A DNA stretch of 64,000 bases from Methanosarcina barkeri 3 (lineage in GTDB: Archaea > Halobacteriota > Methanosarcinia > Methanosarcinales > Methanosarcinaceae), in the NCBI RefSeq assembly GCF_000970305.1, contig NZ_CP009517.1, forward strand, positions 3,844,001 to 3,908,000, in the 5' to 3' direction. The notes under the pieces are model-generated. The model worked only from the letters and a program-made list of their open reading frames with translations, was not told where the DNA came from and did not search any database. Below are positions 35,897 through 45,437 of the stretch, piece by piece (positions within the stretch are counted from its first letter, which is position 1; the number at the start of each line of letters is the position of its first letter). Made by a program: the position numbers and the translations under genes.

Positions 35897-37573
35897 TCAA
35901 TTTTTCCTGAGTTTCCATCCTCCGTAAAGGCAGGTTAAGCTTCCCAATAATCCAAAACCTGGAGTAGAGTTATTTTTGCTTGGTTTATCCTCAGTATCAG
36001 ATTCAGAATCACTATTGTTTGAATTGTTAGATTCTTTCATGGAGTCTTCTTCAGATGTTGTAAAAACAACCGGAACATTGGTAATATTTTGTTTTCTTGC
36101 TTCTTCGTCAATGACCGGATAAATCTCTCTAATTATAGTGTTCTTTTCTTCGGAAGATAAAGTATCGTTAATTACTATTTCCAGCCTTATCCTTGCCCCA
36201 TAAGTTATTATCTGACCTTTTTCCACATATGGCGTAATTTTTTCCTGGATGCGATCGGTAATCGTATACAGCTTTCCCTGCCATAGGTATATCTCATTCG
36301 GGTCTTTTAACAAAGGAATTTTTCCATAGGCTGCAATTGTTTTATTCAAGGGCATGGTAGGTCTGTGCTCCATATCGCCTTCAAGAGTATCGATATCCGA
36401 TTCGGACAGATTCTCCGTATTTTCTCCAAGCCAGTACCAGCGGTTAATGCCTTCCAGGTAAATTTTCTCCCAATAAGTTCCGTAACCAAACTCGACCGGG
36501 ATATCCTGGACGCCCATCTCTTTTGCAGAATCGTTTATTAGAGCGTATATTTCATTCATCAAAGGCTCATCAACACTGCCGTACTTGAATAAAATTACAA
36601 AGTATCCTCTGGAATTAGTCCCGCATGACATTACTTCTCCATGAGGATACATGTACTTTGAGGCAACTGTGTCTTTTATCCTGTTATTGAGTTCTTCAAG
36701 AGTAGAGTTCCAGTTTTCTTTCTGTTCTTCAGTTTCCAGTACAGGAAGTTTGCCATATCTGCTAATTACTGTATTCCCCAGTGAGTAAAGTCCAAAAAAG
36801 TAAGAATAGTAATCATAATTTACATTAGTTACGTCATAATTCAGGTAATTATCCAATGTCACTGGCACACTAATACAAATTCCTTTACTAGCCATTTCTT
36901 GTTCTATGGATTTAGTAAACTGATCGCTTGCCTGCCAGCCTTTTAAATTCTCTTCCACCCCGTTCTTTAATCGTCGGTCAAAAACCGACCAAGTTCCAGG
37001 CTCTGTTTCAGTTGCAGGTCTATCAGGTATCACTTCAAGAGTATATAAGTCTACAAATATCCGATGCTCATTTCCTGAAGCTCTGTCTTTTATTACTGTC
37101 ATCGCCCCAATGCTTGGGTAACTATATACAACTATCTCGGTTGACTTTACTTCGCCATCTGGATATTCATTTCTAGCAGTTTCAGTTGATTTCTTCATTG
37201 CTTCAGTTGTATTATACAGAACCGGAGTTAGTTCAATAACTTGAATTGACTGCCCCAGAGTTTTATTAGCCCCTACGTCGACTCTACCTATCAGGCTGTT
37301 ATTTTTATATACGGAAAATTGATAATACAGTTTCTGCCCGTTTGGATCATAGAGTTCCAATGGCTTGGGATCGATAGATGCCCCTTTCCATCCTTCAAAC
37401 TCGGTATCATCTGCAATAAAATTTATTATTTGCGCATTTGCATGTTCAAAAGCTACCTCTTTAGTTACAGAATAATTAGTCTCATTTTGAGCACTAACAG
37501 TAGGTACCAATGCGATGGCAACCAGAAGCACTGCCAAAAGCATTACTCTTGCTCCAATTTTGTTCCTGATCAT
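35897..37573 (-). CDS. Secreted surface protein with PGF-CTERM anchor
   Basis: A 558-residue exported protein. The signal peptide (~1-29) ends PTVSAQ. A large extracytoplasmic body follows with many N-glycosylation sequons (NxT/S), organised as related segments containing (S/A)xYGKxPxL and E-x-x-x-x-WxxxL (for example ~280 and ~440). A Ser/Asn/Asp-rich spacer (~510-533) precedes the C-terminal sorting signal STPGFGLLGSL with a hydrophobic stretch and final basic KLRKN. The PGF-CTERM signal directs removal and lipid attachment by an archaeosortase at the cell surface. The function of the body is not recognised. Confidence 0.88.
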   Translation of the reverse strand: MIRNKIGARVMLLAVLLVAIALVPTVSAQNETNYSVTKEVAFEHANAQIINFIADDTEFEGWKGASIDPKPLELYDPNGQKLYYQFSVYKNNSLIGRVDVGANKTLGQSIQVIELTPVLYNTTEAMKKSTETARNEYPDGEVKSTEIVVYSYPSIGAMTVIKDRASGNEHRIFVDLYTLEVIPDRPATETEPGTWSVFDRRLKNGVEENLKGWQASDQFTKSIEQEMASKGICISVPVTLDNYLNYDVTNVNYDYYSYFFGLYSLGNTVISRYGKLPVLETEEQKENWNSTLEELNNRIKDTVASKYMYPHGEVMSCGTNSRGYFVILFKYGSVDEPLMNEIYALINDSAKEMGVQDIPVEFGYGTYWEKIYLEGINRWYWLGENTENLSESDIDTLEGDMEHRPTMPLNKTIAAYGKIPLLKDPNEIYLWQGKLYTITDRIQEKITPYVEKGQIITYGARIRLEIVINDTLSSEEKNTIIREIYPVIDEEARKQNITNVPVVFTTSEEDSMKESNNSNNSDSESDTEDKPSKNNSTPGFGLLGSLTCLYGGWKLRKN

Positions 37574-38365
37574 CTACGTCATTCCTGAGAACCTATTTTC
37601 CTTAGGAGGCAGAATAACGCAAGCTTAAAACACGCAAAGCTAACTAGATAATGCCTCTTAGAGATTATCTTATGAAATTTGGGGGTCTGGCAAACTACAT
37701 TTGAACTTTACAAAATCCTCGTTTCGGATTCTTTATAAGTTTTCCGTGCAGGTGTTACATTACGCAATTTTCGTACTTATTTGAACATGAAGTCATTTTT
37801 TCATCTTTGTTTATTAGAAGATTTGCACGGAAGAAATATATAGGACCCAACTGCCGCAAGTAAGCTCACAGAATATTAACAAAAAGGAAAAAGTTCTTAT
37901 TTTTATTCTTAATTTGTCCTTTAATTATGAATTATTTCCAAATTTTATCACTTAATTGAATATTTATTTTAAAAATATAATAATGCTAAACTTCGCCCTT
38001 AGCTGGAAAGAATTCTTGTTCTCCAGAGATTGCACAATACCACGAAAGGTAGAATTATCAACACCTGGAATTTTCCGAAATAATTATTTATGATTGTTTG
38101 AAAACGGGCTTTGTAATAATATTTATATAGTATTCATGCCGATGAAAAGTAGATCGAAAAAAACAGCTTAAGTTTGGATCAAATTAAGGCACTAAATTAG
38201 ACATGGAACAAAAATTGGAAAATCAATTATTTTGAGCTCTGAAAGTTTAATTCCATTCTTACTAGAGATTTTGGGGAACTTCTTAAACCTATACTTGGCG
38301 ATTTCTTAAGGAATGGTTTCGAGCTTTTTAGATGCTCTTATCGAGCGTTTAAAGAGGGATGTATA
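37574..38365. other. Divergent intergenic region
   Basis: 790 bp between two genes for exported proteins transcribed away from each other. AT-rich, with TATA-like stretches near 38115-38135. I see no gene, RNA or repeat of note; GAGGG at 38354-38358 is the ribosome site of the 38366 gene. Confidence 0.6.
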
Positions 38366-40081
38366 TTGTTAAAAAATCGCAATTCTGCAATAAATAAAGT
38401 TAGCAGACATTTCGCCCTTCTATTCCTGGTAATGCTTGTCTCTATTGCTTTGCTGAGCAGTCTGGGGGCTTCAAAACCTGATAAGAGTACGATAGAAGTC
38501 CAGATCCTGGCTATAAATGATCTTCATGGCCAGCTTGAGCCTCCAGTGAGTGAGATAGTTACAGGCTATAACGAGACAGGCGCCCCCATACGTGTTAATG
38601 CAGGGGGTTCGGAATACCTGGCTACTCACATAAAGAAACTCAGATCTGAGAACCCTAATACATTTGTGGTCTCGGCAGGAGACAATATTGGTGCAAGTCC
38701 GATTATTTCATCCCGATTCCACGACGAACCAACAATAAAGGCTCTCAACATGATAGGAGTCAACTTTTCGGCAGTGGGCAATCACGAGCTGGATAACGGG
38801 TTAAACGAGCTCATGCGCATTCAAAACGGTGGATGCCATCCGACTGATGGCTGCCTGGATAATTCGTCCTTTGAAGGGGCAGATTTCCAGTATCTGGCTG
38901 CTAACATAGTCAATGAAAGTACTAACGCCACAATATTCCCTGCCTACAAAATCGCCTGCGTCCAGGGTGTACCTATAGGATTTATTGGAGTGGCCCTGGA
39001 AGATACGCCGTCCATACTGACTCCTTCCAAAGTGAAGGGACTCAGGTTCCTGGATGAAGCCGAGACCATCAACAAATATGCCAAAAAACTGAAGCATATG
39101 GGCGTAAAAACCATAGTTGTGATCATACACGACGGCGGCTACCAGGACGGACTATATAACGAGAGCCTGAACATGAGCGGCCCCATTCTGGACATTGTCA
39201 ACGCCACAAACGATGAAGTAGATGTTTTCATCACCGGCCACACCCATCAGGCCTATAATGCCAATATCGACGGCCGCATAGTGACTCAGGCGGGTTCGGC
39301 AAGTACTCTGCTCACGGATATCGATCTGGTAATAAGCAAAAAGACTCATGATGTGGTCAAAGAAAAGTCAAGAAATATTATAGTATCCAGAGATGTTCCT
39401 GAAGATCCTGAAGTATCCGAGCTTATCACGGAATATAAAGATCTGGTTGCAGCCCTTGCTAACCAGGTGATAGGTAACATTACAAGCGATATTACAGCAG
39501 TAATGAGTGATTCAGGCGAATCTGCTCTTGGCGATGTCATAGCCGATGCTCAACTCCATGCAACTTCCGACCCGGAAGACGGCGGTGCTGTTATAGCTTT
39601 CGCGAACCCAGGAGGTATTCGCGCGGATCTGATATATAATCAACAAAGTGCCAGCGAACTGCCAGGCCAGGTCACCTATGGCGAGGCCTTCAGCGTCCAA
39701 CCCTCTGAAATCAGCCTGGTCACAATGACCTTGAACGGCACTCAAATCGACACTTTACTGGAGCAACAGATCGACAACCCAACTCCGCGCATACTGCAGG
39801 TCTCAAAGGGCTTTAGTTATGCCTGGAACGAAAGCGCCTCCCCAGGTAATATGATCGATATCTCCGACATAAAGATAAACGGCACTTCTATCAATCCGAA
39901 CGACCTTTACCGCGTAACAGTTAACAACCGCATGGCTGATGGAAGCTATAATCTCTTTGTTCTGAAGGAAGGGGTCAATAGGACAGAAGGTCCTCTGGTT
40001 AGAGATGCTCTCGTCAATTACTTAACAGCTTTCTCTCCGGTGGCTCCGGGACCCATGAATCGTATTGCCGTAGTGAAATAA
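38366..40081 (+). CDS. Secreted 5'-nucleotidase/cyclic phosphodiesterase (UshA-like)
   Basis: A 571-residue exported metallophosphoesterase that releases phosphate from nucleotides outside the membrane. The signal peptide is ~1-36. The calcineurin-type domain has the metal ligands in order: LAINDLHGQ, VSAGDNIGAS, VGNHELD, and ITGHTHQAY. A C-terminal 5'-nucleotidase substrate-binding domain (~365-560) has NPGGIRADL and the TYGEAFSVQPSE region. The start is TTG at 38366 preceded by GAGGG. It has somewhat higher G+C than its surroundings and no gene partner in the same direction nearby. Transfer from bacteria is possible. Confidence 0.92.
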   Translation: MLKNRNSAINKVSRHFALLFLVMLVSIALLSSLGASKPDKSTIEVQILAINDLHGQLEPPVSEIVTGYNETGAPIRVNAGGSEYLATHIKKLRSENPNTFVVSAGDNIGASPIISSRFHDEPTIKALNMIGVNFSAVGNHELDNGLNELMRIQNGGCHPTDGCLDNSSFEGADFQYLAANIVNESTNATIFPAYKIACVQGVPIGFIGVALEDTPSILTPSKVKGLRFLDEAETINKYAKKLKHMGVKTIVVIIHDGGYQDGLYNESLNMSGPILDIVNATNDEVDVFITGHTHQAYNANIDGRIVTQAGSASTLLTDIDLVISKKTHDVVKEKSRNIIVSRDVPEDPEVSELITEYKDLVAALANQVIGNITSDITAVMSDSGESALGDVIADAQLHATSDPEDGGAVIAFANPGGIRADLIYNQQSASELPGQVTYGEAFSVQPSEISLVTMTLNGTQIDTLLEQQIDNPTPRILQVSKGFSYAWNESASPGNMIDISDIKINGTSINPNDLYRVTVNNRMADGSYNLFVLKEGVNRTEGPLVRDALVNYLTAFSPVAPGPMNRIAVVK

Positions 40082-40341
40082 CCGAGTGCTTAACCAGGGA
40101 AAGTGCGGAAAACTCAGAAATAGGGAAAAGGCAAGATTTTTTCACGTTTTTCCGTGCTTTCTGTGGTTATAAAAATTCGATTGACTTTTTGCCTGCCCCT
40201 CATTACTTTCCATGGTTGTAAATAATGTCCAACAAAATATTTTGACAAAATAAGTGTTTCTTATCCATTTTCCAGCTTTTAAAGCATTTACGTCAATTAT
40301 GGCGAAACTTAAGTTGTCAAATTTTTTAATCGCCTCATATG

Positions 40342-40399
40342 AAAACTTTCTCAACGCCTGCGTGCTGCGAAGCAGAAGATATCGGGTGGTTACTGGCAG
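40342..40399 (+). repeat. REP-like dispersed element, plus orientation
   Basis: AAAACTTTCTCAACGCC-TGCGTGCTGCGAAGCAG-AAGATATCGGG-TGGTTACTGGCAG; same family as 29901-29958. The 40082-40600 gap holds no supported gene. Confidence 0.8.
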
Positions 40400-40600
40400 A
40401 AAAGAAGAAAAAGCAGAGAAGCAAAAGATCAGCAATGAGTATTTTCACTCCTGATAATTGTTGTAATTTTTTATACAGAATCATGTAAAACCTATGCAAA
40501 AATGATGTGTAAAAGTGTTTGTGAGGAAAAACAGATTAAATCCTAACTTCGTAAATGATGTTTCCACCTTCAAGATAAGATTATACGGCATTAAGACTAA

Positions 40601-40813
40601 ATGATATTTATGGGATCAACAGCAGATATCGAGAAGAGACTTGTCGAACTCGATAGGGAAATTCACTCTATCCTCAACATGGTTAGAAAAAAAAACGGAA
40701 GAAGCTCAAAGGAACTTGTAGAATCGGCCTGTGGAGCCTGGGGTTACGATGTAGATAGCGAAGAGTTTGTTGACCAGTTGCGGAAATCTTCACGTCTGGA
40801 CTGGATAGAATGA
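40601..40813 (+). CDS. Putative VapB-like antitoxin
   Basis: A 70-residue acidic protein overlapping the PIN-toxin gene by four bases (ATGA). It has a helical N-terminal half (IEKRLVELDREIHSILNMVRKK) and a C-terminal half (EEFVDQLRKSSRLDWIE) of the type that wraps around PIN toxins. The DNA-binding class cannot be assigned. ATG at 40610 is an alternative start. The role is inferred from overlap and partner. Confidence 0.75.
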   Translation: MIFMGSTADIEKRLVELDREIHSILNMVRKKNGRSSKELVESACGAWGYDVDSEEFVDQLRKSSRLDWIE

Positions 40814-41226
40814 AGTTTTTTGTAGATACATCAATTTTTGTTGATTGTCTTCGAAAGGAGGTCATCCCGTCCTCCAGAAGCTTTCTAGAACGAATGGGAG
40901 ACGAACATTCAGGCTACACCTCATCAATAACCGCTGCTGAACTGAGTGTCGGTGCTCATCTTTCAAGATCCCAGGATGCCCTTGAAAAAACATTTGAACT
41001 ACTTAATATTGTTGAAGTAATAGATCTTGATTCGAGAATAGCAATAGATGCAGGAAAAATTTATGCTGATCTCATCAGAAGGGGAAAGAGAATTGAATTA
41101 AATGACTGCCTGATTGCAGCAACAGCTCTGTCTCTGGGAATAAACAGAATAGTAACCAGAAATAAAAAGCATTTCTTTCGAATAGAAGATATTGAAGCAA
41201 TAACTCCGGAAGAAACTTTAATTTGA
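40810..41226 (+). CDS. VapC-type PIN-domain ribonuclease toxin
   Basis: A 138-residue PIN-domain protein with the acidic catalytic residues Asp6 (VDTSIFVD), Glu44 (TAAEL) and Asp99 (LNDCLIAATAL), plus the TRNKKHF motif near residue 116. VapC toxins cleave specific RNAs and are held inactive by the antitoxin encoded immediately upstream. All key residues are present, so it should be active when freed. Confidence 0.9.
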   Translation: MKFFVDTSIFVDCLRKEVIPSSRSFLERMGDEHSGYTSSITAAELSVGAHLSRSQDALEKTFELLNIVEVIDLDSRIAIDAGKIYADLIRRGKRIELNDCLIAATALSLGINRIVTRNKKHFFRIEDIEAITPEETLI

Positions 41227-41748
41227 TCTTGAATTTAATCAATTGAAAACTTAATTACAAGACTTTTTACTGTTTTCTATTCTTATATTTTCTTTTGAGT
41301 TCATGCTATACAATAAAATATATAGGTTTATAAGGTAAAATCAATGCTTCTTAGCTGCTTTAGCCTTGATTTTGAGAGCATTCTTATCTAGAAAAAGGGA
41401 AAAAGCACAGAACTTTTGTCAAAATCTACATTAAGTGAAAATCAGAGTGTTATTTTTTCTCCTGGGTAAATTAGTTTAGTTCTTCACTACTTCTTCTCTC
41501 TAAATAATAAAATGCTTTATAGACAGCTACCGATTCTTTTTTCTTCTTTTCTGCCAGTAGCCACCCGATATTTGCTCACAAGTAGCATGCTAGCGTTGAG
41601 GGAAGCTTTTGGATGATATTGAATAGGGTACTTTAGTGTAGATATCTGAAGGATCGGCTCAGGACAGGCAGCTGCTGGTCTTCTTTAGTTATTTCCATCC
41701 TTGTTATTTCCGTCCTTTAAGTATTCCTTATCATTCTTAACAGTTTTA
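41227..41748. other. Intergenic region with REP-like element
   Basis: 520 bp between VapC and the convergent Fe-S gene. It contains the dispersed element at 41551-41652; otherwise AT-rich without a gene. Confidence 0.6.
41551..41652 (-). repeat. REP-like dispersed element, minus orientation
   Basis: CTGCCAGTAGCCACCCGATA-TTTGCTCACAAGTAGCATGC-TAGCG, then TTGAATAGGGTACTTTAG and GTAGATATCTGAAGG. Same extended layout as 35704-35795, with a less perfect internal hairpin. Confidence 0.75.
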
Positions 41749-42468
41749 TCATCTCTTTTTCCTACCGTATGGACAAACATATAAACATAATCCGCACACA
41801 GGTGCTTGCCCATTATTTTTCAGTTCGTTAAAATACTCCTGACATTTCTTTGCATCATATCTTAACTCTCTTTTTTCAGTTTCATCGAAATTTCTTCCGG
41901 TAAAAGCTTGAACCGGACAAATCTTTACACATTCATTACATGTGCCACACCTTTCATCCAATTTGTTCCCTGTTGGGGTGAGAGGTGCATCTGTCAATAC
42001 TGTTGTCCATCTAACCCGTGGTCCGTTTTCCGGTGTGATTAAGAGACAACTCTTTCCTATCCAACCCAGTCCTGCCAAGTGTGCCCCTAACTTATGAGAA
42101 AACTGAGCACAGATTTTCTCATCATTAATTCTTTCCGCTGCAGGAATAGGTAATACTCTATGCCCATGTTCCTGGATATAACTGCTTAGAATTGAAGCAA
42201 TAAGGTCAAGTCTTTGATTTATTACATCATAAGCATGGAGCTGGTAATTCAATGCTACTGATCTTTCATTTCTAAACGGTAGTTTATCTACAATGGGATG
42301 AATTAGTTTTATGCCAAGTGAAATTGCATATGGATATGAAACCAATTCATCTCCACCTTGTTCGACAATGAACTCCCTTTCGTTTGATAAGTCTGATACA
42401 CCGAAATAATAAACTCCGTTATCTAAGGCAATTTTTTTTAATTCATCCTGAAGAGTCGTAAATATCAC
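41749..42468 (-). CDS. QueG-like double [4Fe-4S] protein
   Basis: A 239-residue cytosolic protein. It has a QueG/cobalamin-reductase-like core with HLAGLGWIGKSCLLITPENGPRVRW-TTVLTD (~128-160). A C-terminal double-cluster motif follows: CGTCNECVKICPVQAF (~172) and a second Cys set CGLCLYVCPYG (~222). Relatives include epoxyqueuosine reductase and reductive activators of corrinoid enzymes. It is shorter than QueG and lacks its HEAT-repeat tail, so an uncharacterised redox or corrinoid-activation role is more likely in a methanogen. Confidence 0.82.
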   Translation of the reverse strand: MIFTTLQDELKKIALDNGVYYFGVSDLSNEREFIVEQGGDELVSYPYAISLGIKLIHPIVDKLPFRNERSVALNYQLHAYDVINQRLDLIASILSSYIQEHGHRVLPIPAAERINDEKICAQFSHKLGAHLAGLGWIGKSCLLITPENGPRVRWTTVLTDAPLTPTGNKLDERCGTCNECVKICPVQAFTGRNFDETEKRELRYDAKKCQEYFNELKNNGQAPVCGLCLYVCPYGRKKR

Positions 42469-42594
42469 TCCTTATTTTATAATTACGAAGACTTTGCATA
42501 ACAGCAATGTGATCTTTTGAACCATATCCGACCTTGATGGCATTCAAAATTTTCATTCAAAATCTTATTAGTACGGTCATCAGTATTTATAATT

Positions 42595-42721
42595 GAGTTT
42601 ATCCCAAACCTCAAAATCGGCTCTCTGGATCTTGGATCTGAAATTGTCAATTGAGTCAAAGATAATGAAAATAATTTTAAACTTGATCGATGTAGGAGTA
42701 AAATAAGTTTTGGGATAAGCT
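42595..42721. repeat. MITE-like palindromic element, family 1, copy 3
   Basis: 127 bp bounded by GAGTTTATCCCAAACC and TTTTGGGATAAGCTTG, same family as 4064-4165 and 4304-4432. The 42469-42931 gap has no supportable gene. Confidence 0.6.
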
Positions 42722-42931
42722 TGAAACAAGCAAATCCACTATAATAAAGATAGAATATTATAGGCAGTACAAACAACTGATAGTATGCTTCATAGATAGT
42801 ATACTTCATACGTCCAATGATACGGTTTTCTATAAGCATATACCTTCTTAAGCATATACCTATGAGTACCATTAGCTCCTGAGCAGTTTTTTTGCCCAAG
42901 AGCAGTTTTTACCCAAGATGTGTTTTTGAAA

Positions 42932-43606
42932 TTATTTGTTCATGAAATCTTCTATGAGTTTTACTCTGTCCATCCGTTCCCTTCTTTTGTTTACGTTTAT
43001 TTGAAGTTCCAGAGGTGGGACCTTTATCTCATATCCGTTCCACTCTATGGTCTCAAGGTTCTCTTTTGCATACGGACCACAGTCTACTGGCTCAGGAATG
43101 TCCAGGATATCCTGAGGATCGGATGCAATATCTATTCTTGCATGCAGAAAAATTACCCCGAAATCCCTGGTTAACCATCCGTTTGTATCAACAATGGGTT
43201 CAATTAAATAGTCTGAGAAAACGTCGGTAATTTCTTCAATGCTCCTGGAATCAGTCATAATGTCTACGTCATGAGGACTCATTTTTATGCCGCGAATACA
43301 TGCAGCACAACTTCCGGTTAACCACCAGTTAATTTTTGTCACTTGAGTTCTTTGGCAAAACTCTTTTAGCGCTTCTTCCCATGGAACAGGAGCAAAATAA
43401 CCAAGTTGATCAAACATCAATTTTGCATTATCAAAATACCGTTTTTTTATTTTATCTAAATATTTGGCATCTTTCGGATAGGTTTTAATGTATCCCTTAC
43501 CATCGTTATCATAATAGCACATTTGTAAGATTTCTTCGTATTTTGGATGGAACTCCGAAATCCTGAATATTACCTTCCCGTCTGTTTCTTCAAAAGACAC
43601 TCTCAT
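42932..43606 (-). CDS. Nucleotidyltransferase-fold protein
   Basis: A 224-residue protein with a nucleotidyltransferase-like core. WWLTGSCAACIRGIKMSPHDVDIMTD (~92-117) contains the GS...DxD pattern and PVDCGPY...VPPLELQINVNKRRERMDRV forms the C-terminal part. An N-terminal ~85-residue domain (CYYDNDGKGYIKTYPKDAKYLDKIKKRYFDN) is of unknown type. The fold suggests transfer of a nucleotide to a protein, RNA or small molecule. No toxin or antitoxin partner adjoins it. Confidence 0.75.
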   Translation of the reverse strand: MRVSFEETDGKVIFRISEFHPKYEEILQMCYYDNDGKGYIKTYPKDAKYLDKIKKRYFDNAKLMFDQLGYFAPVPWEEALKEFCQRTQVTKINWWLTGSCAACIRGIKMSPHDVDIMTDSRSIEEITDVFSDYLIEPIVDTNGWLTRDFGVIFLHARIDIASDPQDILDIPEPVDCGPYAKENLETIEWNGYEIKVPPLELQINVNKRRERMDRVKLIEDFMNK

Positions 43607-43765
43607 CTACTCAATCTCCTAATCCGATATAGTTTCTTAACCCTCCTGAGCTCATTTAGAATGGTTTGTGAAAATATAATATTTTCGGCAGTATACAGGA
43701 TCCGGTTAGGATATATAAAGGAAAATCTATAAATTTTAAGTGATTTCATAATTCTTATTGAATGA

Positions 43766-43943
43766 GATGGTGACTACGTTCCTGCAGTCAGTGTAAATTC
43801 CAGTTGAGACTACTCGAAGCCTGAATAAAGAAATTCCTGAAGAGGAGTACAGAACAGTATTCAAAGAAATGTTCGAAAACGTTGGCCTACCTGCCGAGAA
43901 ACTTGATGAAATCGAATTAAATTACACTCCAAGTATCTGGTGA
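43766..43943 (+). pseudogene. Frameshifted gene fragment
   Basis: DGDYVPAVSVNSS is readable from 43766 before a stop. After a frame change, a convincing C-terminal sequence (LNKEIPEEEYRTVFKEMF, then ENVGLPAEKLDEIELNY) runs to a stop at 43943. It has no start codon. It looks like the remnant 3' end of a gene whose family I do not recognise. Confidence 0.45.
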
Positions 43944-44013
43944 GACTGATTTTCCTGTCTTTATTTCTGTTTATTGATGTCGCAGGCATGGCAGGTAGCT
44001 GCAAAGAGGGATT

Positions 44014-44238
44014 TCAGTCCACAGGAAACAGTGATGAGTCATCTAATTCATTAGGATCACCATGATATTCCCGATAAACTACATATTTGCCGTTTGTCTT
44101 TTTTATGCACCTGACTCCAAGCCCATTCTTCTTCCACATAGATTTGCGCTTTTCCGCATCTGATTTACAAACACCGGAATAGCTGAATTCGTCGAGCATA
44201 AAGGTTTTGCCATTAAATTTTCTGAAGGTCTTTTGCAT
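44014..44238 (-). CDS. Small uncharacterised basic protein
   Basis: A 74-residue protein, taken from the internal ATG at 44238 (MQKTFRKFNGKTFMLDEF) because the sequence becomes protein-like only from there; the frame is open up to 44358. Contains YSGVCKSDAEKRKSMWKKNG and LGVRCIKKTNGKYVVYREY, with two Cys in a compact alpha-beta pattern. The family is unknown to me; a small nucleic-acid-binding or modification-associated protein is possible. It stands alone, with tandem repeats upstream. Confidence 0.55.
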   Translation of the reverse strand: MQKTFRKFNGKTFMLDEFSYSGVCKSDAEKRKSMWKKNGLGVRCIKKTNGKYVVYREYHGDPNELDDSSLFPVD

Positions 44239-44446
44239 TGAAATCAGTCCTGAAAGTTTATCTGAAACCTGCACACTAAAATGAGTAGTCCTTGACGTTA
44301 GGGTTTTTCCCTTACCTCTATAGAAGCAAAAAAACTGTTCATGTAAAAAACTGTTCATTTAATAGAAGATAATATGCCTGTTACTACTGTTTGTATGAGG
44401 ATTGAGTACGAGTTTTATAGGAGATTAGATTAAAAAATTATAATAA

Positions 44447-44593
44447 GGTATAAGGAAGTTGGGTTAAGGTATAAGGAAGTTAGGTTAAGGTATAAGGAAG
44501 TTGGGTTAAGGTATAAGGAAGTTAGGTTAAAGTGTGAGGAAGTTGGGTTAAGGTATAAGGAAATTGGGTTAAGGTGTGAGGAAGTTGGGTAAA
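44447..44593. repeat. 21-bp tandem array, seven copies
   Basis: Seven copies of GGTATAAGGAAGTT(G/A)GGTTAA with an exact 21-bp period and a few substitutions in the last three. The 44359-44684 gap contains no other feature. Confidence 0.95.
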
Positions 44594-44684
44594 AGTAGTT
44601 GTGTGTGGCCAATTGTAAAATGTCACTTGGTCACAACATTTTTCAGATAAACTCTAAGTCCGAAGACCAACAGAAAACAACCAT

Positions 44685-45407
44685 TTACTTTTTCAGTGCT
44701 TCCAGAGCCTGCTGAAAGCTCTGATTCGCATACTGAATATACATTTCCTTTGGAAGGAGTTCACGGCTCACGACATTAAGGGTTTCCTGTGACATTTTTT
44801 GATTCTCTACAAGCTGACGCCCTGCCTCTTTAGCTGCTTCAAATATATCACCTATGGGTATACCCATTTTTAGCATACCAGACATTGCTTCACCATGTGG
44901 ACGTAAAAGTGCTCCTGCAAATTCAGAGCCTGTGTTCTTGCAATAAGTTTCCATGTATGAAATAAGAGGATCAAAATTATCCTTTTCCCAGAAACCGCAG
45001 TTGGAGACGAGCACATACTTGCAAGTTTTGGGTTTTTCCCTTGAAGGATGGTGACTGTGTCCGTCGCGCAACTCTATGAAGGGGTGTACCCTGGGAATTA
45101 TCCGATCAAATAGATTCTTCATAGGGCCCGTGATTCCAAATACATAAACAGGAGAAGCAATTACTATAACGTCGGCCTCAACGAACTTCGGAAGTATTAT
45201 TTTCATATCGTCGTCGTGGTAACATTTTCCTGGTGTCTTCAGCCAGCAGTTGAACTCGCCTGTACAGGGATTGATGTTTAATTTTCTCGTATAGAATAAT
45301 TCTACCTCTGCTCCGGCCTTTTCCATCCCTTCAAGAAAAGGGTTCAGTATCAAGGCAGTATTTCCTTTGTCCATCCTGGGACTGGAGTTTACTGCAAGAA
45401 CTTTCAT
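44685..45407 (-). CDS. Flavodoxin-fold NAD(P)H-dependent FMN reductase-like protein
   Basis: A 240-residue flavoprotein. The N-terminal FMN phosphate loop is NSSPRMDKGNTA (~7-18), followed by the insertion CTGEFNCWLKTPGKC (~49-63). The central flavodoxin elements VIVIASPVYVFGITGPMKNLFDRI (~80-104) and SNCGFWEK (~136) follow. The spacing of the insertion Cys does not match the four-Cys motif of the Methanosarcina iron-sulfur flavoprotein, so an Fe-S cluster is uncertain. Likely a multimeric electron carrier or quinone/FMN reductase. A four-copy palindromic array (45438-45505) sits right upstream and may be its operator. Confidence 0.88.
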   Translation of the reverse strand: MKVLAVNSSPRMDKGNTALILNPFLEGMEKAGAEVELFYTRKLNINPCTGEFNCWLKTPGKCYHDDDMKIILPKFVEADVIVIASPVYVFGITGPMKNLFDRIIPRVHPFIELRDGHSHHPSREKPKTCKYVLVSNCGFWEKDNFDPLISYMETYCKNTGSEFAGALLRPHGEAMSGMLKMGIPIGDIFEAAKEAGRQLVENQKMSQETLNVVSRELLPKEMYIQYANQSFQQALEALKK

Positions 45408-45437
45408 GTGTCATTCCTCCGATTTGCATGTTATTTT

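Noticed and set aside
44430-44612. Minus-strand frame with repeating SLYLNPT units
   Set aside because: Translation of the 21-bp array; the frame stays open only because 21 is divisible by 3.
44685-45407. Assignment as the Methanosarcina iron-sulfur flavoprotein (Isf)
   Set aside because: The flavodoxin fold fits, but the Cys spacing in CTGEFNCWLKTPGKC does not match the compact four-Cys cluster motif of Isf.
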